Source: Ilyomonas sp965199845
GTDB lineage: Bacteria; Bacteroidota; Bacteroidia; Chitinophagales; Chitinophagaceae
Assembly (NCBI GenBank): GCA_965199845.1
Contig: CBDATZ010000054.1
Coordinates: 1,068,071 to 1,132,070, forward strand
Direction: 5' to 3'
DNA length: 64,000 nucleotides
Below the pieces are notes generated by a model, which ran no database searches, was not told where the DNA came from, and worked only from the letters and a program-made list of their open reading frames with translations. Below are positions 47,019 through 55,622 of this stretch, one piece after another. Every line of letters starts with the position of its first letter. The stretch's first letter is position 1. The position numbers and the translations under genes were made by a program.

Positions 47019-47026
47019 CAAAAGTA
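47019..47026 (-). promoter_or_regulatory. -7 box upstream of the carB-like gene
   Basis: On the minus strand the sequence is TACTTTTG, a perfect TAnnTTTG box, 14 bases before the ATG at 47004. It argues that the gene begins here and is not a fragment of a longer ORF. Confidence 0.5.
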
Positions 47027-47182
47027 AGGGTTAGAAAGGTAAGGTGACAGTATTGGGTAAAGGATCGTTGTCTTATTAACATTCTTGCGTACTGATATTG
47101 CTTTTTCCGGAACAATAAATAAAAATGATAATAAGTAATTCCAACAAATAAAAAGAGCGTACCTTACCCATCTGATTCTGAT

Positions 47183-48388
47183 ATGCTTGCATTGGAAAAA
47201 AAATTACGATTCATAGTTTTGCTATGGTGTATGCTTACCCCTGCATTGCTGATGGCAAAACCTGTTGAGTTGCCACCGGCAAAGCATCTTACTTATATAC
47301 CTTTTACATTACTTACCGGCGGCATTGTTGTTCTTCGTGCTACAATTGATAATTATTCCGATACGCTCAACTTTGTGTTAGATACCGGCAGCGGCGGCAT
47401 CTCGCTCGATTCGGCTACCTGCGATTACCTGAAGGTAAAAAGAGAAAAAAGCAATGTGATGATTAAAGGTATTGCTGGTGTGCGCGCCGTTGAATACACG
47501 TACAATCACACGCTTAAAATGAAAGGAATTGCGGTTGAAAATTTAGACTTTCATATTAATGATTACGACATACTTACAAGCGTGTATGGAATTAAGGTTG
47601 ATGGTATTATTGGTTACAGTTTTTTACACCGTTACTTAGTTATCATCAATTACGATAAATTCCAGATTGAAATATTAACAAACGGCAGTTACAAATACCC
47701 GCGCGGCAGCCATGTATTGCATCCAAAATTCAGCACGCTGCCCATACAAGCCGTGTATATGAAAGAAAAACGGTCGCTCACCAGCAACGTCTATTTTGAT
47801 ACCGGCGCCGGTTTGTGTTTTTTATTGTCGGATAGTTTTGCAAACGATAGTGCCATATTAAACACCAAAAAGAAAATGTATCCTACACTGGCGCAGGGTT
47901 TGGGCGGCAAAGCCGAAATGAAACTGACGACTTTAAAGGAAGTGAAAATTGGTCCTTATAAATTCAGAAATGTTCCGACTTATATTTTTAACGACCCTTA
48001 TAATGCAACCTCGTATCCACAGGTTAGCGGGTTGATTGGTAACGATTTAATGCGTCGTTTTACTGTTATTCTAAACTATGCCGCCAGAGAAATTTGTTTA
48101 AAGCCGAACAATTCTTACCGCGATTCTTTTGATTACTCTTATACCGGCTTAGGCATTTATATGGTTGACCGGCGAATTACTGTGCTTGATATTATGGAAA
48201 ACTCGCCGGCACAAAAATCCGGCTTGCAGATTGGCGATGTGATTATTGGTGTAAATAAAGATTTTACCAACAACATACAGACTTATAAAAGCTTGCTTCA
48301 GGCAGCAAATTCAATACAAAATCTTTTAATAGATCGTAAGAATGTCGGGCTTCTCACTATTATTTTACGGGTAAAAAGTATTCGCTGA
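47183..48388 (+). CDS. Retropepsin-like aspartic protease with C-terminal PDZ domain
   Basis: 401 residues with a signal peptide (1 to about 24). Two aspartic-protease half-sites, FVLDTGSGGISLD (about 63-75) and VYFDTGAGLCFLLSD (about 199-213), form the catalytic Asp pair of a pepsin-like fold within one chain. A PDZ domain at about 315-390 has DIMENSPAQKSGLQIGDVII. It is exported, so it acts in the periplasm or outer membrane; target proteins unknown. Confidence 0.9.
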   Translation: MLALEKKLRFIVLLWCMLTPALLMAKPVELPPAKHLTYIPFTLLTGGIVVLRATIDNYSDTLNFVLDTGSGGISLDSATCDYLKVKREKSNVMIKGIAGVRAVEYTYNHTLKMKGIAVENLDFHINDYDILTSVYGIKVDGIIGYSFLHRYLVIINYDKFQIEILTNGSYKYPRGSHVLHPKFSTLPIQAVYMKEKRSLTSNVYFDTGAGLCFLLSDSFANDSAILNTKKKMYPTLAQGLGGKAEMKLTTLKEVKIGPYKFRNVPTYIFNDPYNATSYPQVSGLIGNDLMRRFTVILNYAAREICLKPNNSYRDSFDYSYTGLGIYMVDRRITVLDIMENSPAQKSGLQIGDVIIGVNKDFTNNIQTYKSLLQAANSIQNLLIDRKNVGLLTIILRVKSIR

Positions 48389-48448
48389 AACGGTATTAAA
48401 TCCAATCATAAACAAGTTCTTCTCTTATATTGCACTCTTTGCCAACCA

Positions 48449-49567
48449 ATGACAACAGCAGAAGCTTTACAACATATACAAGATATTTCGAGCCACGATG
48501 CAGATTCCGGTGATATAGCGCCTGTACAACAAATAGAATATCTTGTTCAGGCTGGCTTATTGCAAATTGTTTTGCCGGGAAGAAAGCTTGATTTCAATAA
48601 AAAAAATACATCGTCGCTTCTGCAATTATTGAAATCAATTGGCAGAGCCGATTTATCTGTCGGGAGAATTTACGAAGGACATATCAATGCGTTATTCCTC
48701 ATTCATTTATTTGCCACAGATCATCAAAAAGAAACCTGGTTTGCCGATGCTGCAAACGGCTTTCTGTTTGGTGTATGGAACACACAGGCAAATGATGGTG
48801 TTGAAATCGAACAAAAAGATAATTGCACATTCTCATTAACCGGCAAAAAAACATTTGCTTCCGGTTCTGGTATTGTACAGCGCGCGTTGGTTACAGGCAA
48901 TATAAACAGCCACGAAAAAAAAGGCTGGCAAATGTGTATTGTAAATACAGAACAGCTTTCAAACAATAACATTGACTACAATTCTTGGAAGCCGCCCGGC
49001 ATGAAATCTTCTATAAGTTATACCTTTAATTTTTTGGGTTATGAAGGAAAATCCGGTGAGTTATTGGGCGATGCAAATAAATATTACCGGCAGCCTTATT
49101 TTAGCGCTGGCGCTATGCGGTTTTGCGCTGTTCAGTTGGGTGGCGCTGAGTCTTTGCTGAACGATACCATTGCTTATTTAAAAAGCCTGAACCGTACAGA
49201 TGATGCGCTTCAAAATGCGCGTATTGCAGAGATGATAATTGCCGTAACATCCGGCGATTTATGGCTGCAGCAAGCGGCTGCAAACTGGGATAAATGGACA
49301 ACAAATGAATCGGAAAACAGCCGGTTAATTGCCTTTGCAAACATGACGCGTACAACCATTGAAAAAATTTGTCTGCAGGTAATTGAATTATCGTCAAAAT
49401 GTATTGGAGCACGTGGTTTACTGCCGCCTTATACTATGGAAAAGCGAGTCAGAGATTTGCAGTTTTACCTTCGCCAGCCCGCGCCGGATGCGGCTTTGCT
49501 CGATGTGGCAAAATATATAATACAAGCAGATAAGAACATAGAAACTGTGTGGAATGATAATGACTGA
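48449..49567 (+). CDS. Acyl-CoA dehydrogenase family protein
   Basis: 372 residues with the helix-beta-helix layout of acyl-CoA dehydrogenases: N-terminal helices, a beta domain with NGFLFGVWNTQANDGV and FSLTGKKTFASGSGIVQRAL, and C-terminal helices with AGAMRFCAVQLGGAESLLND and SSKCIGARGLLPPYTMEKRV. Divergent from classical members, so the substrate may be another acyl thioester or an amine rather than a fatty acyl-CoA. It overlaps the PIG-L gene by 14 bases. Confidence 0.85.
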   Translation: MTTAEALQHIQDISSHDADSGDIAPVQQIEYLVQAGLLQIVLPGRKLDFNKKNTSSLLQLLKSIGRADLSVGRIYEGHINALFLIHLFATDHQKETWFADAANGFLFGVWNTQANDGVEIEQKDNCTFSLTGKKTFASGSGIVQRALVTGNINSHEKKGWQMCIVNTEQLSNNNIDYNSWKPPGMKSSISYTFNFLGYEGKSGELLGDANKYYRQPYFSAGAMRFCAVQLGGAESLLNDTIAYLKSLNRTDDALQNARIAEMIIAVTSGDLWLQQAAANWDKWTTNESENSRLIAFANMTRTTIEKICLQVIELSSKCIGARGLLPPYTMEKRVRDLQFYLRQPAPDAALLDVAKYIIQADKNIETVWNDND

Positions 49568-50288
49568 TTTACGAAAAGATGCTGTTGAAATAAAACCGGA
49601 AGCGTTTACATCCATAACAAGCTGCATGGTAATAGCGCCGCATCCCGACGATGAAGCGTTAGGGTGCGGCGGGTTAATTGCTTTGTTGCGCGAAAGCGGT
49701 AAAGATGTATTTGTTGTTTTTACTACCGACGGCAGTTTGTCTCATCCATCTTCAAAAAAATATCCGGCAGATAAATTGGCTAAACTGCGAAAAGACGAGG
49801 CTTTACAGGCTTTAGCCGAGTTAGGTGTTTCGTCGCGACATGTATTTTTCATGAATAAAAAAGATGGACATTTACCGGCGCAAGGCGAGCCGCAATTTGA
49901 ACAGAATGCACATCAGCTTCATCTTTTGATTGGTTTGCTTCAGCCCGATCTGGTTTTGGTTCCGTACGAAAAAGATCCGCACCGCGACCATCGCGCTACG
50001 TGGCAAATGTTGATGTATTTGCGCAGCGAAACCGAATTTACTTATCGTATTTTAGAGTATGTAATCTGGCTGCATGAAAGAGGAAAAGAAAATGAAATGC
50101 CGGGTAAAAATGAAATTCATTTTCTTGATATATCGCGATGGCAAACACAGAAACAGCAAGCCATCGGCAAGCATTTATCGCAAACAACAAGGCTGATAGA
50201 TGATGATCCGCAAGGGTTTATTTTATCTCCCGAAGTGCTTTCTCATTTTTCTACTCATAAAGAATATTATCTCGACAGACAGTTATGA
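49554..50288 (+). CDS. PIG-L family N-deacetylase
   Basis: 244 residues. Zinc site APHPDDEALGCGG (about 28-40) and VLVPYEKDPHRDHRATWQML (about 138-157) with the H-x-x-D-H pattern are the PIG-L (GlcNAc-PI de-N-acetylase / MshB / BshB) signatures. It removes an acyl group from an N-acyl amino sugar. Start at 49554 overlaps the previous gene; ATG 49560 is also possible. The following methyltransferase start overlaps the stop codon (ATGA). Confidence 0.93.
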   Translation: MIMTDLRKDAVEIKPEAFTSITSCMVIAPHPDDEALGCGGLIALLRESGKDVFVVFTTDGSLSHPSSKKYPADKLAKLRKDEALQALAELGVSSRHVFFMNKKDGHLPAQGEPQFEQNAHQLHLLIGLLQPDLVLVPYEKDPHRDHRATWQMLMYLRSETEFTYRILEYVIWLHERGKENEMPGKNEIHFLDISRWQTQKQQAIGKHLSQTTRLIDDDPQGFILSPEVLSHFSTHKEYYLDRQL

Positions 50289-50860
50289 AAAATACATTGC
50301 CGCCAAACTATTTTGAAGACGTTTATAAAAACAGCGAAGACCCGTGGAGCTTTGAAACCAGCCCTTACGAAAAAGCAAAATATGAAGCAACCATAGCTGC
50401 TTTGCCAAACGAGAAATATAATACTGCGCTGGAAATCGGCTGCTCTATTGGCGTACTTACAGAGATGCTGGCAAAAAGATGCAATCATTTATTATCTACC
50501 GACATAAGCGAAGCGCCGCTGCAAAAAGCAAGACAAAGATTGCAAACGTTTTCAAATGTTGAATTTCAGATAGCCGCCATTCCTGATGATTATCCTGGCC
50601 AGAAATTTGATTTGGTTATGATGAGTGAAGTGGGTTATTATTTATCGAAACCAGACTTAGAAAAAGCAAAGCAAAAAATCGTTGCCAGCTTACTCGAAAA
50701 CGGCAACCTGATTTTGGTTCACTGGTTACCTTTTGTGCCCGATTACCCGATTACCGGCGATGAAGTGCATGAACTTTTTTTAGAATCGGATAATCGCCTG
50801 AAACACTTGTGGGGAAAGAGAGAAGAGAAGTACCGGATAGATGTATTTCAAAAAGTGTAA
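50285..50860 (+). CDS. NodS-like SAM-dependent methyltransferase
   Basis: 191 residues. Begins with NYFEDVYKNSEDPWSFETSP, the NodS-family start, then the SAM loop ALEIGCSIGVLTEMLAKRC (about 48-66), LSTDISEAPLQKARQRL, FDLVMMSEVGYYL and ILVHWLPFVPDYPITGDEVH. NodS methylates the amino group left by NodB on the Nod-factor backbone. Here it follows a PIG-L deacetylase with a four-base overlap, so N-methylation of the deacetylated sugar is a reasonable proposal. Confidence 0.88.
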   Translation: MKNTLPPNYFEDVYKNSEDPWSFETSPYEKAKYEATIAALPNEKYNTALEIGCSIGVLTEMLAKRCNHLLSTDISEAPLQKARQRLQTFSNVEFQIAAIPDDYPGQKFDLVMMSEVGYYLSKPDLEKAKQKIVASLLENGNLILVHWLPFVPDYPITGDEVHELFLESDNRLKHLWGKREEKYRIDVFQKV

Positions 50861-50887
50861 ACAGTTTGAATGAGTAGTTTGATATTT

Positions 50888-52102
50888 TTATTTTAAACTT
50901 TTCCGCAACTCTTCAATTGCCTTTTCAATCGGAACCGGAACCTGTCTTTTTTTCCATTCGCCCTGATACATTTTGTGTTCCACTTTTTCCCAAAACTCAC
51001 CAAAGTACAAAGAGACAACCATTTCTGTCAACAACCATTTGGGAGATACACCAACGGCGTTTGCAATAAAATGGATACACGAAGCGAACGATTCGTCCTT
51101 TTTTCGCAACCGCCAGCATTGATGCAACTGTCGCTTGATCTTCCATTTTTCTGTAAGAGTCTGTAAGGATTCTACATATTGCGGAACACTTTTTTTCTTC
51201 ATCTCGCCCAAATGTGCAAGATGCGCCGACAACCCGACTTTTACCCGGCCATGAAGTCGTGATGACGTATATACTTTTACAAACGTTGAACGTTTCACCT
51301 TGGCATCAATACGATGTAAGGCGCGGCTAAAAGCTTCATCTTCTAAAAAAGGAAGCACCGGCAATCTGCCTGCTTTCTGATACACCGAACACCGCACTGC
51401 CATGCTGGCTCCGAAGCATTGAAAATGACAGGAACCGGAATCGTTACTTGTAGGATCGAGCAAGGCTTCGAGCCTCGCAGACAAATAACGATATGTAGTA
51501 TCCTGCAAATAATAAAGTTTACTGTCGCAGGCAACCTGGCGCGTTAAGATGCGCCCGCCCACGGCATCGCAGCCGTTTTGCATTTCAGAAATTGTATTGA
51601 TAATCCACCTGGCATCGGCTTCGGTATCGCCATCGGTGGAAAGAATAATTCCATCCTGTTTATTTAACTGGTGACGGCGGAAGGCTTCATCCATCAACAA
51701 TCTTCTTACGGTTCCGATATGTGCGTTTTGTTTTTCTAATTCTATCTCGGCAATATAAAGTGGAAACTGCGGATGTTGCTGCTGATAAGCTAACGCTATC
51801 GTGTGCGTTTCATCGGTACAATTATTTGCCAGCAACAAAATTTCATACAAATGAAAAGAGAGCTGCGCGCCATTTTCATCTTGCTGGTTACGTAGCGCAT
51901 CCAGTGTTTTTATTATATTTTCAGCTTCATTTTTTGCGGGAATAATTACCGATGCCAGCATGTGCGGTTGTGGCGGCTGCGGAAACAAAATAACCGGAAG
52001 ATAAGTATTGGCTGAACGATGAACAATTCTGCGCCTGCTTTTTTGTATAGCTATATTTAATTTGTTAGTTCCGTTTACACTAAGTGCACTGATGTTTCTC
52101 AT
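50888..52102 (-). CDS. Glycosyltransferase family 2
   Basis: 404 residues from ATG 52102; earlier starts at 52150 and 52222 and a later one at 51961 (MLASVIIPAKNEAENI) are possible. GT-A domain: SVIIPAKNEAENIIKTLDAL, LLLANNCTDETHT, the DxD-type GIILSTDGDTEADARW (about 149-164) and FLEDEAFSRALHR (the ED acceptor-site motif). The C-terminal part is basic without clear membrane helices. It lies convergent to the NodS-like gene, 27 bases apart, and belongs to the same four-gene cluster. Confidence 0.87.
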   Translation of the reverse strand: MRNISALSVNGTNKLNIAIQKSRRRIVHRSANTYLPVILFPQPPQPHMLASVIIPAKNEAENIIKTLDALRNQQDENGAQLSFHLYEILLLANNCTDETHTIALAYQQQHPQFPLYIAEIELEKQNAHIGTVRRLLMDEAFRRHQLNKQDGIILSTDGDTEADARWIINTISEMQNGCDAVGGRILTRQVACDSKLYYLQDTTYRYLSARLEALLDPTSNDSGSCHFQCFGASMAVRCSVYQKAGRLPVLPFLEDEAFSRALHRIDAKVKRSTFVKVYTSSRLHGRVKVGLSAHLAHLGEMKKKSVPQYVESLQTLTEKWKIKRQLHQCWRLRKKDESFASCIHFIANAVGVSPKWLLTEMVVSLYFGEFWEKVEHKMYQGEWKKRQVPVPIEKAIEELRKSLK

Positions 52103-52302
52103 TCCGGTTTTTATGAAGAGACGATTTTTTCTTTCTTCGGCAAACAGCATTACTACGAATAAAGTGCCACAAGGCAGGATGGCAAAATATTTCTGTTTGA
52201 TATATGAAGATACGAATAACAATAAATTGGTTGCCTTCTGTTATATAACTATATCGTTACATCAAGTATCTTGCGACAGCTTTAATTTGTAACTATTGTT
52301 GT

Positions 52303-53307
52303 ATGAATCTATCGTTTGTAAAATATTGCTTCTCTCTTTTATCACTTTGTATTGTTGTTTCCATACAAGCGCAAACAAAGTCAACTACACAAAAAGATTC
52401 ATCCGGCAATCCTGTTTTTCCCGGCTGGTACGCCGATCCCGAAGGTATTATTTATGGTAATCAATATTGGATATTTCCAACCTATTCGGCACCTTATGAA
52501 AAACAGATTTTTCTCGATGCGTTTTCGTCGTCCGATTTAATAACATGGACAAAACATGAACGCATTATAGATACATCTGCCGTTACATGGGCAAAGCGTG
52601 CTATTTGGGCGCCGGCCGTGCTGGAAAAGGATGGTAAATACTATTTATTCTTTGGTGCCAACGATGTTCACGAAGGCGAAGTTGGCGGCATTGGTGTTGC
52701 AGTTGCCGATAAGCCGGAAGGTCCTTATAAAGACTTAATCGGCAAGCCGCTGATTAACGAAATTGTAAATGGTGCGCAGCCAATAGACCAATATGTATTT
52801 AAAGATAAAGACGGCAGTTATTACATGTATTACGGCGGCTGGGGACATTGCAATATTGTAAAATTAAAAGCTGATTTTACCGGCATCGAAGCTTTTGCTG
52901 ATGGAACAAAATATAAAGAAATTACACCGGAAGGTTATGTAGAAGGTCCGTATATGTTTCTGAAAAACAATAAATATTATTTTATGTGGAGCGAAGGCGG
53001 CTGGACCGGACCCAATTATAAAGTGGCTTATGCAATATCAGACTCTCCGTTTGGTCCGTTTAAACGCATTGCTACTGTTTTACAGCAAGACCCGAAAGTG
53101 GCTACCGGCGCTGGTCATCATTCCGTAATACACGATGTAAAAAGCGACCGCTGGTATATTGTATATCATCGCCGCCCGTTAGGAGAAACTGATGGCAATC
53201 ATCGCGTGACTTGTATTGATGAAATGCACTTTGATAAAGATGGTTTTATACAGCCGGTAACCATTACCAAAAGCGGCGTGTTAAAGCATACTGTTGGCGG
53301 TAAATAA
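52303..53307 (+). CDS. Glycoside hydrolase family 43
   Basis: 334 residues with signal peptide (1 to about 22, SIQAQ). The five-bladed propeller shows the catalytic base Asp in FPGWYADPEGII (about 45), a second conserved Asp in GAQPIDQYVFKDKDGSYYMY, and the acid Glu in GYVEGPYMFLKNNKYYFMW (about 216). Later GAGHHSVIHDVKSDRWYIVY and HRVTCIDEMHF. GH43 enzymes are exo or endo arabinofuranosidases, xylosidases or related; the precise specificity is unclear. Confidence 0.93.
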   Translation: MNLSFVKYCFSLLSLCIVVSIQAQTKSTTQKDSSGNPVFPGWYADPEGIIYGNQYWIFPTYSAPYEKQIFLDAFSSSDLITWTKHERIIDTSAVTWAKRAIWAPAVLEKDGKYYLFFGANDVHEGEVGGIGVAVADKPEGPYKDLIGKPLINEIVNGAQPIDQYVFKDKDGSYYMYYGGWGHCNIVKLKADFTGIEAFADGTKYKEITPEGYVEGPYMFLKNNKYYFMWSEGGWTGPNYKVAYAISDSPFGPFKRIATVLQQDPKVATGAGHHSVIHDVKSDRWYIVYHRRPLGETDGNHRVTCIDEMHFDKDGFIQPVTITKSGVLKHTVGGK

Positions 53308-53312
53308 ATCTG

Positions 53313-53612
53313 TTATGGCTGATGTTGCTTAATTACATTGGTAAGCATATTGGCTGGCACAACGCCACTTTGCCGCCATTTCACTTGTCCGTTTTTGAAC
53401 AACAGTAATGTCGGAACGCCTTGAATCTGGTAAGCGCCGGCTGCCTGCGGATTTTTATCTACATCAATTTTAATAATAGTAACGGCATCGCCAAGTGAAT
53501 CTTTTACTTGTTTCAATTTAGGCGCCATGGTTTTACAGGGTCCGCACCATTCAGCAAAAAAATCTACTAGTACCGGTTTATCTGAATGAATAACTTCTTG
53601 AAAAGAACTCAT
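53313..53612 (-). CDS. trxA: Thioredoxin
   Basis: 99 residues. Active site FFAEWCGPCKTM (about 19-30) and the cis-Pro region GVPTLLLFKNG are the thioredoxin signature. Lacks a signal peptide, so cytoplasmic. Slightly short at the N terminus compared with E. coli (108). Confidence 0.95.
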   Translation of the reverse strand: MSSFQEVIHSDKPVLVDFFAEWCGPCKTMAPKLKQVKDSLGDAVTIIKIDVDKNPQAAGAYQIQGVPTLLLFKNGQVKWRQSGVVPANMLTNVIKQHQP

Positions 53613-53878
53613 GTTATTTTGATTTGTTGATACTGAGATACATAAAAAATCATGCTAAAGGATAATGATAAAACAGATAAACACTGTTTGTCTCAGAAGC
53701 AAAAAAGTATTTGCCACAACTTATTGTTTCGTTGTTACCTTATTTTGTATTTCATCAGCTTTAAATAAAAATGTACATAAATTTCTTACAGTCGAGTAAC
53801 TTATGAATAGTTATAAGATGAGGCTAAACTTTTATTTCTTTTTTAAACAGACGATATCCAAATAGGTTCATTAGCAAT

Positions 53879-54745
53879 TTATAATGACAAGAAATTAATC
53901 AATTCTGATACGGTGAGTTCCGGGGATTCTTCCGGCAAAAAATGACCGCAATCAAAAGCAGAGCCTGTTATATTATCAGCTTTTTCTTTCCAGATTTTCA
54001 GAATATCAAATTTTGCCCACATGCTTGTTGAGCTCCACAATAACAAGGTCGGGCAGGAAATTTTGCATTCCTTGTCTGCTTCATCATGAGCCAGGTCAAT
54101 AGTTGCAGAAGCTCTGAATTCTTCACAGGTAGCCTGTATGGTTGCTGAGTCAAAACAGCGCAGGTATTCTTTCACTGCTTCGTCTGTAAGTGCTTCTTTA
54201 TTATCACACCAATGTTGTAAACACCAGTTCAAATAAAAAGCAGCTTCGGCGCCGATTAAACGTTCCGGCAATTCATCAGGCTGAACAGAGAAAAACCAAT
54301 TAAATGCGTTTGTAGCGATGTCTTTATTAACATTGGCAAATGCTGTACTGGTTGGTATAATATCAAGCAATGCAAGTTTACTTATTTTATCCGCATGATC
54401 GAGAGCCATCCGGTGTGCGACACGTGCACCTCTGTCATGACCAACAACGGCAAACTTGTCAAATCCCAATTGCTGCATTACTTCAACCTGGTCTTGCGCC
54501 ATGGCACGTTTTGAATAAGTTACATGCTCAGGATCGCCTTTCGGTTTTGAACTATCGCCACAACCACGAAGATCAGCACAGACAACTGTGTACCGTTTGG
54601 CAAGTACCGGTGCTACAAGATGCCAGCAAACATGAGTTTGCGGATAGCCATGTAACAACAAGACTGGATAACCGCTTCCGCCCTGAACAAGATTAACCGT
54701 TGCTTGGTTAGTTGTGATTTGTTTTCGAATAAAATTGGCAAACAT
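53879..54745 (-). CDS. Alpha/beta hydrolase (fluoroacetate dehalogenase-like)
   Basis: 288 residues from ATG 54745 (TTG 54778 is an alternative). HGYPQTHVCWHLVAPVLAKR and DLRGCGDSSKP near the N terminus, nucleophile Asp in VGHDRGARVAHRMALDH (about 105), and the C-terminal FDCGHFLPEESPE with the catalytic His. The order and spacing match haloacetate dehalogenases. The usual halide-binding His-Trp pair is Asn-Trp here (TNAFNWFFSVQP), so dehalogenase activity is uncertain and an epoxide or ester hydrolase role is also possible. Confidence 0.88.
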   Translation of the reverse strand: MFANFIRKQITTNQATVNLVQGGSGYPVLLLHGYPQTHVCWHLVAPVLAKRYTVVCADLRGCGDSSKPKGDPEHVTYSKRAMAQDQVEVMQQLGFDKFAVVGHDRGARVAHRMALDHADKISKLALLDIIPTSTAFANVNKDIATNAFNWFFSVQPDELPERLIGAEAAFYLNWCLQHWCDNKEALTDEAVKEYLRCFDSATIQATCEEFRASATIDLAHDEADKECKISCPTLLLWSSTSMWAKFDILKIWKEKADNITGSAFDCGHFLPEESPELTVSELINFLSL

Positions 54746-54816
54746 TTTAAATTTATATTGGTGAAAAACTTTTTTCAATACAAACTATTTGGGCTCCTGC
54801 ATTTTCGTTGCTAATC

Positions 54817-55545
54817 TTAATAATACCTGTCTATAATAACACCAAACGTAAGCAGCAAATTTTCTTTGTTTGTACGATTAAGACGATTATAATTTAAACC
54901 GGCTGTCAGGTTCAGCCATTGCTTTACCCGGTAAGAAAGATTGTTGTTGAGATTCAAAATATAATCATTAATAGATAACATGGAAGGCTGAAAAAAGTTA
55001 ACGCCGTTAAACGTCAAATCTTTATTAATAACAAATTTATACTTTAACCTGAAAGAGTTGCGAAGCGTACTGTACACATCATTATCCGGTTCGCCTTTCA
55101 GGTTATTGGCTTCATATAAAAAACCATCGCTGATATTTAATGATTTGGTTGCATCGTCTAAAATAATATAGCCAACACCAGCGCCAGCCTGCACTTTATA
55201 ATTGATTTGTAATGAATAACTGGTCTGGTAATTTGCCGTTGCCCAATAAAAAATCTTGTGAGGTGCTTTGCGAAAATCAAACGTAAAACCAGAGAAAAAA
55301 TCGTTGTTTGTAAGAAGCTTATTTTGTTGTCCGTAAATCCAGTTGGCATTAGCACTAAATACATGGCTTGGTTTGCTTTCGTCATACATCACGCTATTGC
55401 TTAACAAGTAAGCTTTTGCTGCATCTGTTTTGTTTAGCGAACCGGTGCCGAGATAACGAAAGCGATGGTGCGTACTATCGTTAAACTGCGAAAAGCCATG
55501 CAGACAAATCAATAGAAATGAAAAAAGAATTACAGGTTTCAGCAT
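54817..55545 (-). CDS. DUF481 family outer-membrane protein
   Basis: 242 residues from ATG 55545. Signal peptide (1 to about 19, LHGFSQ). The remainder is made of alternating amphipathic strands (FSANANWIYGQQNKLLTNND, IFYWATANYQTSYSLQINYK, AGAGVGYIILDDATKSLNIS) and ends VIIDRYY, as DUF481 beta-barrels do. Function unknown. Divergent from the GT39-like gene. Confidence 0.88.
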   Translation of the reverse strand: MLKPVILFSFLLICLHGFSQFNDSTHHRFRYLGTGSLNKTDAAKAYLLSNSVMYDESKPSHVFSANANWIYGQQNKLLTNNDFFSGFTFDFRKAPHKIFYWATANYQTSYSLQINYKVQAGAGVGYIILDDATKSLNISDGFLYEANNLKGEPDNDVYSTLRNSFRLKYKFVINKDLTFNGVNFFQPSMLSINDYILNLNNNLSYRVKQWLNLTAGLNYNRLNRTNKENLLLTFGVIIDRYY

Positions 55546-55622
55546 AAAGAAAGGTTTAAAAAGCGAGATGAAAAGTTGAATAAAGTAATGGTTATGGTAA
55601 ATAAAAAAACTTGTAAAAAGCA

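Noticed and set aside
47005..47115. 37-residue N-terminal extension of the carB-like protein
   Set aside because: The -7 box TACTTTTG lies inside this extension and no family homology begins before about residue 14 from ATG 47004.
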